64,000 nucleotides of DNA, taken from contig NC_006371.1 in assembly GCF_000196255.1 (NCBI RefSeq), positions 819,663-883,662 on the forward strand. The letters run 5' to 3'. The first letter of the stretch is position 1. Each line of letters begins with the position of its first letter. The notes beneath the pieces are model-generated. The model was not told where the DNA came from and made no database searches. It worked only from the letters and a program-made list of their open reading frames with translations. Below, piece after piece: positions 28,144-36,903 of this stretch. Source of the stretch: Photobacterium profundum SS9. Lineage in GTDB: Bacteria; Pseudomonadota; Gammaproteobacteria; Enterobacterales; Vibrionaceae. Position numbers and translations under genes: made by a program.

Positions 28144-29778
28144 ATGAGTATTTATTTTATTGGCGTTGATGTTGGTAGTGGCAGCGCAAGAGCGGGTGTT
28201 TTCGATGCCTCTGGTCGAAAAGTCGGTGAAGCAAAGCGCGACACTCAAATGTTCAAACCCCGTGCCGATTTTGTTGAACAATCATCTGAAAATATTTGGC
28301 AAAGTGTTTGTATGGCGGTGAAAGATGCTGTTTCGCAAGCGAGTATTGATCCAATTCAAGTAAAAGGCATTGGCTTTGATGCAACGTGTTCATTAGTTGT
28401 TTTGGATAAGAAAGGTCAACCATTAACGGTAAGCCCTACAGGTCGTAGTGAGCAAAATATCATCATGTGGATGGATCACCGAGCCATTGCACAAGCAGAA
28501 CGTATTAATGCGACAGAACATCCGGTACTAGCCTATGTGGGAAATCGTATCTCCCCTGAAATGCAAACACCGAAGTTACTTTGGCTAAAGCAAAATATGC
28601 CAAATACATGGTCACAAGCTAAGTATTTTTTTGATTTACCTGATTTTTTAACCTGGAAAGCAACGTTTGATGATAGCCGCTCTCTTTGTTCAACTGTGTG
28701 TAAATGGACATACTTAGGCCATGAAAATAAGTGGGATACACACTTTTTTGAACGTATTGGGTTAGATGATTTGCTTGCTGATGGTGCAAAGTCTATTGGC
28801 AATGTTATTAAGCCAATGGGGGAACCAGTAGGGCAAGGCTTAACGGCACACGCAGCTGATGATTTAGGTTTAATACGGGGTACGCCTGTTGGTACGTCTA
28901 TTATCGATGCTCATGCTGGTGGTATCGGTGTTCTAGGGGCTGCAGGTATGACTGGCGAGACTGCCGATTTTAATAAGCGCTTGGCATTAATCGGTGGAAC
29001 CTCATCTTGCCATATGGCTGCATCAAAAACAGCACGCTTTATCGATGGTGTATGGGGTGCATATTATGGCGCAATGATCCCTGATCATTGGCTTAATGAA
29101 GGCGGTCAATCTGCAACAGGGGCGCTAATTGATCATATAATCACCTCGAATCCGTTATATGAGCAACTAAAAGCGCAAGCAACGAAAGATGGAACAACGG
29201 TTTATCAAATACTGAATGATCATTTATTAAAACTTGCAGGCTCTAAAGAAGATATTGCGTTTTTAACTAAAGACATTCATGTATTGCCATATTTTCATGG
29301 TAACCGCTCGCCACGAGCCAACCCAAATCTTACCGGTACTATTACTGGGCTAAAAATGTCGAAGACAATCGACGACATGGCATTGGCGTATCTAGCGACA
29401 ATTCAGGCAATTGCGTTAGGAACAAGGCATATTATTGAAGTGATGAATCAGTCGGGGTATGAAATTGATACCATTATGGGGTGTGGTGGAGGAACAAAGA
29501 ATCCGATCTTTATTCAAGAGCATGCCAATGCAACAGGCTGTGTGATGTTACTACCCGAAGAAAGCGAAGCCGTATTATTGGGTTCTGCGATGTTGGGTTC
29601 AGTAGCGTCAGGTTTCTATACAGATATTCCAGATGCGATGAATGCAATGAGTCGTATTGGAAAGGCTGTGACTCCGCAAACGGATAGAATTAAGCGTTTC
29701 TATGATATGAAATATCAAATATTTCATCAGATGTATGAAGATGATATGAAGTACAAACAGTTAATGTCTGAGTTCTAA
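28144..29778 (+). CDS. FGGY-family pentulose kinase, D-ribulokinase-like
   Basis: This 544-residue cytosolic kinase phosphorylates a keto-pentose. It has the N-terminal phosphate-binding GVDVGSGSARAGVFD (about residues 6-20) and C-terminal MGCGGGTKNPIFIQEHAN. The segment GIGFDATCSLVV carries the TCS motif typical of the D-ribulokinase branch of FGGY kinases, rather than the L-ribulokinase AraB. It is the last gene of the transport operon (GGAGAG ribosome site). I infer uptake of a ribulose-type sugar or ribitol product followed by phosphorylation to D-ribulose 5-phosphate. No dehydrogenase for a pentitol lies nearby. Confidence 0.83.
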   Translation: MSIYFIGVDVGSGSARAGVFDASGRKVGEAKRDTQMFKPRADFVEQSSENIWQSVCMAVKDAVSQASIDPIQVKGIGFDATCSLVVLDKKGQPLTVSPTGRSEQNIIMWMDHRAIAQAERINATEHPVLAYVGNRISPEMQTPKLLWLKQNMPNTWSQAKYFFDLPDFLTWKATFDDSRSLCSTVCKWTYLGHENKWDTHFFERIGLDDLLADGAKSIGNVIKPMGEPVGQGLTAHAADDLGLIRGTPVGTSIIDAHAGGIGVLGAAGMTGETADFNKRLALIGGTSSCHMAASKTARFIDGVWGAYYGAMIPDHWLNEGGQSATGALIDHIITSNPLYEQLKAQATKDGTTVYQILNDHLLKLAGSKEDIAFLTKDIHVLPYFHGNRSPRANPNLTGTITGLKMSKTIDDMALAYLATIQAIALGTRHIIEVMNQSGYEIDTIMGCGGGTKNPIFIQEHANATGCVMLLPEESEAVLLGSAMLGSVASGFYTDIPDAMNAMSRIGKAVTPQTDRIKRFYDMKYQIFHQMYEDDMKYKQLMSEF

Positions 29779-29857
29779 ATTATTTGTAAAAACTAACGTT
29801 TGAATCTCTATGTCTTACATCGAGCGTCAGCTTGCTTAAGAGATAGGACAGCTAGAT

Positions 29858-29896
29858 AAAGGGCGCTACTTACTCGTATGAAGTAACGCCCTTTTT
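29858..29896 (+). terminator. Rho-independent terminator of the CUT2/kinase operon
   Basis: AAAGGGCG (29858-29865) and CGCCCTTT (29887-29894) pair, extended by ACTT/AAGT inside the loop, and are followed by TTTTTT. A reverse A-run precedes it, so it may also stop the convergent GGDEF-EAL transcript. Confidence 0.85.
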
Positions 29897-29934
29897 TACT
29901 TTTGTGTCCCGTCCTGAAATAGGTTTCTCGTTGG

Positions 29935-32112
29935 TCAAATTACAGTGCTCATTGCCTCGTTCAATTCAGTAATCGGTACAGGTTTGCTAAACAGATAGCC
30001 TTGACCGAAATCACAACCATATTGCTGAAGTAAATTGAATTGCTCTTGTGTCTCGATGCCTTCGGCTATTACGCTAATTTGCAGTGTGTGAGCCATGGAA
30101 ATCAGTGCTTGAACGATTTTCTGATCAGAGTTATTTGAGCTCAGATCCTTAACAAAACTGCGATCAATTTTGAGTTTATCGACGGGTAAACGTTTTAGCA
30201 TCGCCAAGGAAGAGTAGCCTGTACCAAAATCGTCGATGGCGACTGTAATGCCTAACTCCTTGAACTGATGTAAAGTATGTATCGCACTCTCAACATTTTC
30301 CATCAATGTCGATTCTGTTATTTCGATTTCAAGAGAGCGTGCATCAATACCCACATTCAGGATAATTCTGCGTATATTCTCCAACAAATCCGGATCATTG
30401 AACTGCCTTGGTGATAAGTTAACCGCTACACGATAGCTATCCCCTGTGTGTAACTGGTGCATTTTGATGACGTCACATACTTCCTGAATAACCCAATAGC
30501 CAATATCTTTAATTTTCCCGGATTCTTCCGCAATACCAATGAACCTTTCGGGGTACAATAACCCTTCTCTAGGATGATTCCACCTAATCAAGGCCTCGTA
30601 ACAGCATAACTTGTTACTATCGAAACTAAAGATTGGTTGGTAGTGTAAAACGAATTGTTTCTTGCTGATTGCAGTGTCTAAACCTTCTTCAATCGACATC
30701 TTATACAATGCTTTTTTCTGAAGAGCTTTGTTGAAAAAGTGATAGTTCCGCTTGCCACTTTTTTTCGCTGAGTACATTGCCATATCCGCGTTTCTTAGAA
30801 GCGTGGACACGTCATTCCCGTCTGAAGGGATCATGGTAATTCCAACCGATGCAGAAACAGAAAGTTCCTTGTTATTCAAGAAAATCGGCTCCGAAATAAC
30901 GTTTATCAGTCGTTCTGCAATACGGCCAGCATCAAAGGCAGAGTCGGAAGTTGACAATAAAACCGTAAATTCATCCCCTCCAATGCGGGCAACGATATCA
31001 CTTTTGTTTACGACGGAGTTCAATCGATGCGAAATTTGTTGTAACACACCATCACCAACCTCGTGCCCCTGCGAGTCGTTGATGCGTTTAAAATCATCTA
31101 GGTCAAAAGAGAGTAAAGCTGCCGAGTTGCCGCAGTATTCTGTTTGTTGAATGACTCGCTCTAGGTGCTCATTTAAAAGTCGCCTGTTTGCAAGCCCTGT
31201 CAAGTAATCATAAAGCGCAAATTTTTCCAGTTCATGTGTTTTTTGTTTAACAATTGTCTGAAGTTTTTCGGGTTGCCGGAGCACAAACCACATAGCCCAA
31301 GATCCAAATAGAGCGATGGTAATACTGGTAAGGTAACCGAGTGCTGCCCGCCAGGTGCTTCCTTCCATTGGATGGCTTATGGTTATTTGCCAAGTGGCAT
31401 TTGGGACATTGACCGTACTAGTACGATGAGGAGACACGATAGGTTCTCTAGAGGCTGCGATCACTTCCGTCTCGCTGGTATCAGGGGATTGTCGAGTTAG
31501 TTGATAGCGATACCCTTTGGACTGTAAGAGGTCCAGTTCCGTTGAAGCTAACAAATCATCTAAATAGATCAATGCAGAGGTAAAGCCCCAAAATACCTGC
31601 TTGTTACCATCTCTGAAAAATACTGGATTACGCCCAATAACCGCCACCCCGCCTTGAATCAGTTTGAAAGGACCAGCCAAGGTGAGCTTTTTCTCCTTGA
31701 TGGCAGAGAGCGCTTCCTGACGGCGTTTATCGTCCTTAAGGATGTTGTGCCCGATAGCTTTCTCATTACCTAGAAGAGGATATATTTTTTGGATTATTCC
31801 ATCCGGTGCCAGCTGGAGGTTGGAAATCCCACCAATTGATCTCAATACCTCTTCAGAGAAGTGATCAAAATCGTCGATTCGACCATTTTGTTGCTGAACT
31901 TCCAAGGCTAAAATATGCGTAGCAGATAATGATTGTGATAGACGGCGTTCAAATGCTTTTGCTTGTGCATTGACGATATCACTCAGCAACAGGTGTTGTG
32001 CTTGGGCGTTCAGCGCATGGCTCATATGAGTCCAATATATGCCAATTGAGCTTATAAGAAGAAATAATGCTCCACAAATTACGCGACGATTAGGTAGGTA
32101 CATCTGTTTCAT
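29935..32112 (-). CDS. CHASE-GGDEF-EAL cyclic-di-GMP protein
   Basis: This 725-residue inner-membrane protein has an N-terminal helix (about 10-30), a CHASE-type periplasmic sensor (about 45-245) and a second helix near 255-277. Then follow a GGDEF domain (about 300-460) and an EAL domain (about 470-725). The GGDEF signature RIGGDEF (from Gly378) is intact, so diguanylate cyclase activity is possible. The usual inhibitory-site Arg (RxxD) is replaced by NKSD. The EAL site is also intact: YEALIRW (Glu506), DDFGTGYSSL and KIDRSFVKDL. It could therefore make or break cyclic-di-GMP in response to an extracellular ligand. It stands alone. Confidence 0.9.
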   Translation of the reverse strand: MKQMYLPNRRVICGALFLLISSIGIYWTHMSHALNAQAQHLLLSDIVNAQAKAFERRLSQSLSATHILALEVQQQNGRIDDFDHFSEEVLRSIGGISNLQLAPDGIIQKIYPLLGNEKAIGHNILKDDKRRQEALSAIKEKKLTLAGPFKLIQGGVAVIGRNPVFFRDGNKQVFWGFTSALIYLDDLLASTELDLLQSKGYRYQLTRQSPDTSETEVIAASREPIVSPHRTSTVNVPNATWQITISHPMEGSTWRAALGYLTSITIALFGSWAMWFVLRQPEKLQTIVKQKTHELEKFALYDYLTGLANRRLLNEHLERVIQQTEYCGNSAALLSFDLDDFKRINDSQGHEVGDGVLQQISHRLNSVVNKSDIVARIGGDEFTVLLSTSDSAFDAGRIAERLINVISEPIFLNNKELSVSASVGITMIPSDGNDVSTLLRNADMAMYSAKKSGKRNYHFFNKALQKKALYKMSIEEGLDTAISKKQFVLHYQPIFSFDSNKLCCYEALIRWNHPREGLLYPERFIGIAEESGKIKDIGYWVIQEVCDVIKMHQLHTGDSYRVAVNLSPRQFNDPDLLENIRRIILNVGIDARSLEIEITESTLMENVESAIHTLHQFKELGITVAIDDFGTGYSSLAMLKRLPVDKLKIDRSFVKDLSSNNSDQKIVQALISMAHTLQISVIAEGIETQEQFNLLQQYGCDFGQGYLFSKPVPITELNEAMSTVI

Positions 32113-32316
32113 TAATCTTCATATCATTATCTTGTGAATTAAATCAAGGCTAACATATTAACAATATCAATAGTTAATTTTGAGGTTATTTTTACCGTTT
32201 AGGTAAAGTACTATGCTTGTTTTTGTTCATCTTAAAAAGTTGCAGTGTGAATCAAATTATCTGAACGAGACTAGGAATTTTTTATCGCATTTTGTAAGAG
32301 ATTGAAAATTATCGAT

Positions 32317-32348
32317 GAAACGAGCATGTTGAGGTAACTTCGGTATAC
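32317..32348. repeat. Half copy of the ATACCCAAG-type palindromic repeat
   Basis: The segment GAAACGAGCATgTTGAGgTAACTTcGGTATA matches the right half of the complete copy at 44983-45040 with three differences. It ends about 38 bp upstream of the LysR start at 32387. The left half is missing. Confidence 0.6.
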
Positions 32349-32386
32349 AATCAATGGTTGTAATTATTGATAGATGGTAATCATAC

Positions 32387-33328
32387 GTGAAGAACTTTGA
32401 TGTTAACTTGTTGCGGGTATTGGCTGTTTTACTCGAAGAGCGTAGCGTGACAGCGGCGGCATCACGTTTATACCTCAGCCAATCGGCCGTCAGTAAACAG
32501 TTGGCTAAATTGCGTGAAACCTTTGATGACCCGCTTTTTGATCGTCAGTCTAAGGGGTTGCATCCTACCCCAAAGGCGTTGTCTCTTGCGCCCAGTATTC
32601 ATGAGATTTTACGACAGATTGATCAACTGGCTATGCCTTCAAAATTTGAGCCAGAAAAAAGTCAGCGCACGTTTACTTTTGATCTTGTTGAAACAGCATA
32701 TACAGTAACCTATTCGCGTTTTATGCCGAGTTTACTTAAGCAAGCGCCTGGTATTAGTATCAATAGCCGTACTTGGAGCGATGAGAGTTTGAATCGGTTA
32801 TTGAGGCGTGAGATTGATTTTGGTATTGGGATCTTTGAATGGGATGAGCGTGCCAAATCTCACTATCTGACTATTCCTGATGAACTTAATTCTGTTGAGC
32901 TTGTACGAGACTATTCTGTTTGCCTGATGCGAAAAGGGCATCCTGCACTACAAGAAGAATGGAATATCGATACCTTTTTGAAATACCGGCACTTAGAAGT
33001 CACCATTGGTGGCATTAGTGGTTGGTTATTAAAAGAGGTACTCGACATTGAGCGCAAGCAACTCGACAGTGCGGTCAATATGTCGGATGTGCAGAGTGCC
33101 GTGAAGTTGTGTGAGCAGAGTGACTTACTGATGTGTTATCCGTATTCTGCTGTTAAAGCGTTAAACATGGATGCCAACCTCGTTGTTAATCCGCTCCCAA
33201 TAAAACTCGAACCAGGTGGATATTCGCTACTTTGGCATCGTCATTTTGATAACGATCCGAGCCATAAATGGTTACGAGAGCTGATAATAGGTCTTGCTTC
33301 TGATGACGAAATTCTGCGCGACGCATAA
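32387..33328 (+). CDS. LysR-family transcription regulator (NodD/LeuO-like)
   Basis: This 313-residue LysR regulator begins with the FDVNLLRVLAVLLEERSVTAA pattern seen in NodD/LeuO/NahR-like members, and the helix-turn-helix SRLYLSQSAVSKQLAKLRE. The effector domain runs from about residue 90. It starts with GTG at 32387. No strong ribosome site is visible. It sits upstream of an AraC regulator in the same direction. The target genes are unknown; the damaged genes downstream are possible former targets. Confidence 0.86.
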   Translation: MKNFDVNLLRVLAVLLEERSVTAAASRLYLSQSAVSKQLAKLRETFDDPLFDRQSKGLHPTPKALSLAPSIHEILRQIDQLAMPSKFEPEKSQRTFTFDLVETAYTVTYSRFMPSLLKQAPGISINSRTWSDESLNRLLRREIDFGIGIFEWDERAKSHYLTIPDELNSVELVRDYSVCLMRKGHPALQEEWNIDTFLKYRHLEVTIGGISGWLLKEVLDIERKQLDSAVNMSDVQSAVKLCEQSDLLMCYPYSAVKALNMDANLVVNPLPIKLEPGGYSLLWHRHFDNDPSHKWLRELIIGLASDDEILRDA

Positions 33329-33464
33329 ATATTAAGAGGGCGTAGTGCAGCACAAGCCCGTAAATATTAAATGCGTTAGGCACTGTACTATCTCTTTTGA
33401 CGGTTTTACAGGTGGAGAGCATTTAAGTGATATGCTCTAGAATCCAATACAATCAGAATGTTAT

Positions 33465-34361
33465 ATGAATGGTTTTCGCAATATGAATATACCTGAAGTT
33501 TGCTTTAACCACACAAAAACGGCAAACCGCGAAATCGAAATCATTGATTTAGAACAACTGTACCAACGTAAAGATAGTCTTAATCATAACCCTACCTTGC
33601 CACATCGCGTCGACTTCAATCAGATTATTCATATCGAAGAAGGAGAGGGCACTCATTTAATAGATTTTGTGAACTACCCTTATGAGTCGGGTGCATTTAT
33701 TTTCATTCAAAAAAATCAAGTTCACGCGTTTGATTTTAGCCAGAAACCAAAAGGTAAAATACTGCTCTTTACGCAAGAGTTTATCAATCAAGCCCTTGCG
33801 AACATGAGATTGCCAGAATTTACGCCAACCCACTTAGAGTACTCTTATCAGCCTGTGTTTATTCCTGACTCAGAAGCCATGAGCAGCAGCGAAAAGCTAT
33901 TGGCTGAAATCAGTAAAGAGCTTGTGCATCAGGAATCAGATCCTTTAATCGTCATGTTTCTGTTTTCTTCATTGTCGTTAATTCTTCGCCGAGTGATGCC
34001 AGAGAATCATCATGATAGATTAAACAAAGATCAACTCGGTAAGTTCTCTGATTTTGTTGATTTGCTTGAAAAAAAATTCCGTCACTCGCGAGATGCTACT
34101 TATTACGCTGATCATCTGCACACTACCTATAAAACCTTAAATCAGATTTGTAAATTAGTGACCAATCAAACGGCTAAGCAACTCATCGATGCTTACACTA
34201 TTTTGGAGGCAAAAAGGCAACTTGTATTAGATGGGTTACCAACTCAACAGCTTGCTTATGAATTTGGCTTTGAAGATGCCAGCAATTTTGTAAAGTACTT
34301 TAAAAAACATACATTGATCACCCCATCACGCTTTCAGAAACAGTTTGAAGTTCGTCATTGA
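33465..34361 (+). CDS. AraC-family transcription regulator
   Basis: This 298-residue protein has an N-terminal cupin-like sensing domain (LPHRVDFNQIIHIEEGEGTH ... FIQKNQVHAFDF) and a C-terminal AraC DNA-binding domain. The last 90 residues hold two helix-turn-helix motifs: YYADHLHTTYKTLNQICKL and QLAYEFGFEDASNFVKYFKKH. It lies just upstream of the interrupted secreted double-SnoaL gene in the same direction and is the obvious candidate to regulate it. The start could also be the ATG at 33483 (residue 7). Confidence 0.87.
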   Translation: MNGFRNMNIPEVCFNHTKTANREIEIIDLEQLYQRKDSLNHNPTLPHRVDFNQIIHIEEGEGTHLIDFVNYPYESGAFIFIQKNQVHAFDFSQKPKGKILLFTQEFINQALANMRLPEFTPTHLEYSYQPVFIPDSEAMSSSEKLLAEISKELVHQESDPLIVMFLFSSLSLILRRVMPENHHDRLNKDQLGKFSDFVDLLEKKFRHSRDATYYADHLHTTYKTLNQICKLVTNQTAKQLIDAYTILEAKRQLVLDGLPTQQLAYEFGFEDASNFVKYFKKHTLITPSRFQKQFEVRH

Positions 34362-34441
34362 CCATTATTCCGCCTGTACTGACCATGTGAGTGCTGCCTT
34401 TTATCATTACTATTACTTCATTTCAACTAGAGGTAAAAATC

Positions 34442-34494
34442 ATGAAAAAAGGTATATCAGCCGCTTTAGCTACAACAGTTTTAGTGTGTACAGC
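34442..34494 (+). pseudogene. 5' fragment of the secreted double-SnoaL gene, cut by IS66
   Basis: This fragment starts after an AGAGG ribosome site and encodes MKKGISAALATTVLVCT plus two bases of the next codon. It is the start of a signal peptide. IS66 follows immediately at 34495 and adds a stop codon within its first bases (ACA GCG TAA). Joining base 34494 to 36904 restores one frame of 864 bp: a 287-residue exported protein with the signal MKKGISAALATTVLVCTAYT continuing into the 36938-37714 sequence. The insertion is therefore a clean disruption of one gene. Confidence 0.85.
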
Positions 34495-34516
34495 GTAAGC
34501 GTCTGGGCAACGACAC

Positions 34517-36061
34517 CTAGCTATGCTTAATATTCCATGGCAGCAACGCGTCAATATTATTCGGTTTTTCAGCAATCTGCTGCAAGCAGGTTGCGATATA
34601 ATCATGAACAAGAAGATTATTCGCTTTTGCTGTTTCAACCAAACTATATAAAATCGCACTCGCGTTCGCACCTGTATTGGTGTACGAAAATAGCCAAGCC
34701 TTACGACCTATCACAAAGGGCTTCACTGCCCGCTCTGCTCGGTTATTGTCAATGCTTAACCTGCCATCTTCAAGATAGCGCTGGAATTTTTCAAATTGGT
34801 TTAAGCTATAACTTATTGCTTCTCCCAATTTACTTTTAGGTGGGATTTTTTCTTTATGCTCGATGAGCCAGTTATATAATGTGGTTACGATAGGCTTGGC
34901 TTGTGACTGTCGGATGGCTAATTTTTCTTCAACAGATTTGCCCTTAATGCGTTTTTCTATTCCGTATAACTTACCAATTAAATTTAATACGATATCCACT
35001 TTCCCTGTTTTCTTTTTTCCTTGCAGCTTCTTCACATCGATAAATTTACGACGAATATGCGCAAGACAGGCTACCAGTGTCGCTTGCGTTGATTCATAAG
35101 CTTTATATCCATCAACGTGCATGTAACCTTGGTAACCATCAAGAAAATCAATCGCACATTGGGCTTTACGACTATTGTGATAATCGAATAACACAATATT
35201 GGTGTTACTGCCTAATGCATCTGCTCCACAGCAATATACCCACATATAGCTTGTCGCTTTTTCGGCTTTGATTACTTTTAGCGGTGTTTCATCTGCATGA
35301 ATAGCGGGCTCAGCGAGCAATATTGCTTTCAAGCGCATATATAAAGGCTCAAGCAATGTGGCACAACGTAATATCCAGCTCGACATGGTTTGACGACTCA
35401 ACTCAATACCGATGTCACTCAACATTGTTTCTTGTCGATAAAGCGGTAAACCAAATTGATATTTACAGGTGATTATTTGGCTCAGCAAACTCGCGGTAGC
35501 AATACTTTTCGGGATTGGCGTGGCGGGCATCGGTGCCATTTTTATGTGATTTTCAATCCCATTATTTTCACAATGTCGGCACGTATACTTCGGGCGAATG
35601 GTTTTAATGACTTTAATATGAGCGGGTACAAATTCAAGGGTTTCGCTGCTACTCTCACCCATTTTATGCAAAGAATTACGGCAACAATCACATGTTTTAT
35701 CCGTGTCCTCAATATCAATGATAACGTCTTTTCGGGGGAGTTCAGGCGGTAGTGGTTTGCGCTTTGGTTTGACTTTTTGCTCTGTTTTTTCTTCAGTTGA
35801 TAAGCTCGCTAATAGCAGCTCGTCTTGTTCATCAAGTGTGACTTCGGCTTCATTGAAGACGTCATCGGCACCAGGCATTTTTTCTGACTTTTTACCGTAT
35901 TCGTTAGCCAATTTTATATTATAACGTTCAAGTAGTTCTTGATAAATCGCGTCTTTTTCAGCTAACTCACACTCTTTTTGAGCCACGAGCAGCTGCAACT
36001 CAAGTAACATTTTCTTAAGTTGTTCTGGGTCGTCTGGTAGTACGTTCACATCAAGTTTCAT
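34517..36061 (-). CDS. tnpC: IS66 transposase TnpC
   Basis: This 514-residue DDE transposase of IS66 has an N-terminal coiled coil (LELQLLVAQKECELAEKDAIYQ), a zinc-finger-like region with CDCCRNS and CRHCE, and the catalytic core. The DDE residues probably include Asp in IHADETPLKV and in MHVDGYKAY, and Glu in NRAERAVKPFVIGRKAW. The gene appears complete and reaches close to the left end of the element. It catalyses insertion of the element with 8-bp duplications. Confidence 0.93.
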   Translation of the reverse strand: MKLDVNVLPDDPEQLKKMLLELQLLVAQKECELAEKDAIYQELLERYNIKLANEYGKKSEKMPGADDVFNEAEVTLDEQDELLLASLSTEEKTEQKVKPKRKPLPPELPRKDVIIDIEDTDKTCDCCRNSLHKMGESSSETLEFVPAHIKVIKTIRPKYTCRHCENNGIENHIKMAPMPATPIPKSIATASLLSQIITCKYQFGLPLYRQETMLSDIGIELSRQTMSSWILRCATLLEPLYMRLKAILLAEPAIHADETPLKVIKAEKATSYMWVYCCGADALGSNTNIVLFDYHNSRKAQCAIDFLDGYQGYMHVDGYKAYESTQATLVACLAHIRRKFIDVKKLQGKKKTGKVDIVLNLIGKLYGIEKRIKGKSVEEKLAIRQSQAKPIVTTLYNWLIEHKEKIPPKSKLGEAISYSLNQFEKFQRYLEDGRLSIDNNRAERAVKPFVIGRKAWLFSYTNTGANASAILYSLVETAKANNLLVHDYIATCLQQIAEKPNNIDALLPWNIKHS

Positions 36062-36170
36062 TTGCTCATTTTAGCAAGTTTATCAAAATGAAACTGCTTT
36101 TGATGTCAATGAGTACAAGGGGGAGCGTCAACGATCGTTGACTGCTCAGATATGATAAATACCGACTGAG

Positions 36171-36518
36171 TTAGATCATCGATTGATAATGTAATTCTTG
36201 ATGACCAAGCACATCAAATCCTGATAGCAACCACTTAAATTGTTCGTCCGTTAATTCAAACTCATTGCAATCGATGTTACTCGGCCATTTGAATTTTTGC
36301 TTCTCAAGACGCTTGTACCAAAGTGCAAAACCCGTCTTATCCCAATACAGTATTTTTAGTTTGTCTTTGGCTTTATTGCAAAACACAAACAACTCACCCG
36401 TGTAAGCGTCACGATTAAGCTCATCTTCAACAATGGCTGCTAACCCGTTTATTGATTTTCGAAAGTCGACAAAATCACGGTGTATAAAAACGGCTGATGG
36501 TTCAATAAAGGATTGCAT
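36171..36518 (-). CDS. tnpB: IS66 accessory protein TnpB (Orf2)
   Basis: This 115-residue protein matches IS66 Orf2: VFIHRDFVDFRKSINGLAAI, LFVFCNKAKDKLKILYWDKTGFALWYKRLEK. It is required with TnpA for transposition of this IS66 type, although its biochemical role is not clear. It shares one base with the tnpA stop, so translation is probably coupled. Confidence 0.92.
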   Translation of the reverse strand: MQSFIEPSAVFIHRDFVDFRKSINGLAAIVEDELNRDAYTGELFVFCNKAKDKLKILYWDKTGFALWYKRLEKQKFKWPSNIDCNEFELTDEQFKWLLSGFDVLGHQELHYQSMI

Positions 36519-36814
36519 TAGCTCAACTCACGCAGTATTTGAGCCAAGTATGTAGCGGATGTTGTTGCAGGCAAACTGACGTTTGCCTTACCAACCGTGA
36601 GTGTGATGGATGGTTGCTCTTCCAATAACTCAATTTGCTGTATCACTTTGGCGCGAACAAAACTGTTGGATGTTAAGCCCAATTTTTTCTTGAAAGCGTA
36701 GAAGCTAGAAGTCGGTAATTGATGCTGTTGGCAGTAATTTGAAATAGTTAATCCACTGGTTTGTTGATTTTGTATTAGGGTCTGCCATTGTGTTTCGTTG
36801 CGCGTTATTTTCAT
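36518..36814 (-). CDS. tnpA: IS66 accessory protein TnpA (Orf1)
   Basis: This 98-residue protein resembles IS66 Orf1, with a helix-turn-helix-like N-terminus (TRNETQWQTLIQNQQTSGLTISNYCQQHQ). It is the first gene of the element's operon, starts after a GGAAAT-type ribosome site, and is followed by tnpB with a one-base overlap. It is probably a DNA-binding cofactor of transposition. Confidence 0.88.
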   Translation of the reverse strand: MKITRNETQWQTLIQNQQTSGLTISNYCQQHQLPTSSFYAFKKKLGLTSNSFVRAKVIQQIELLEEQPSITLTVGKANVSLPATTSATYLAQILRELS

Positions 36815-36903
36815 TGTTATTTCCTTTTATTTGACTTGGAAATAACATAATTGAAATCAGAAATTAGATGAAGGTGTGTTTGGCCAGACGCTTACTGTAC
36901 AGC

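Larger units (their letters stand above)
34495..36895 (-). mobile_element. Complete IS66-family insertion sequence, 2401 bp
   Basis: The ends carry inverted repeats beginning GTAAGCGTCTGG at 34495 and, in reverse, at 36895. They match at 21 of the first 24 positions and are typical of IS66. An 8-bp direct target duplication, TGTACAGC, flanks the element (34487-34494 and 36896-36903). It carries three minus-strand genes, tnpA, tnpB and tnpC, all open. The exact repeats and intact genes suggest recent insertion and possible activity. Confidence 0.93.

Noticed and set aside
34345..34530. Short plus frame crossing the left IS66 end (ending VSVWATTPSYA)
   Set aside because: It lies in a different frame from the signal peptide at 34442 and reads into the IS end; it looks like a chance frame.
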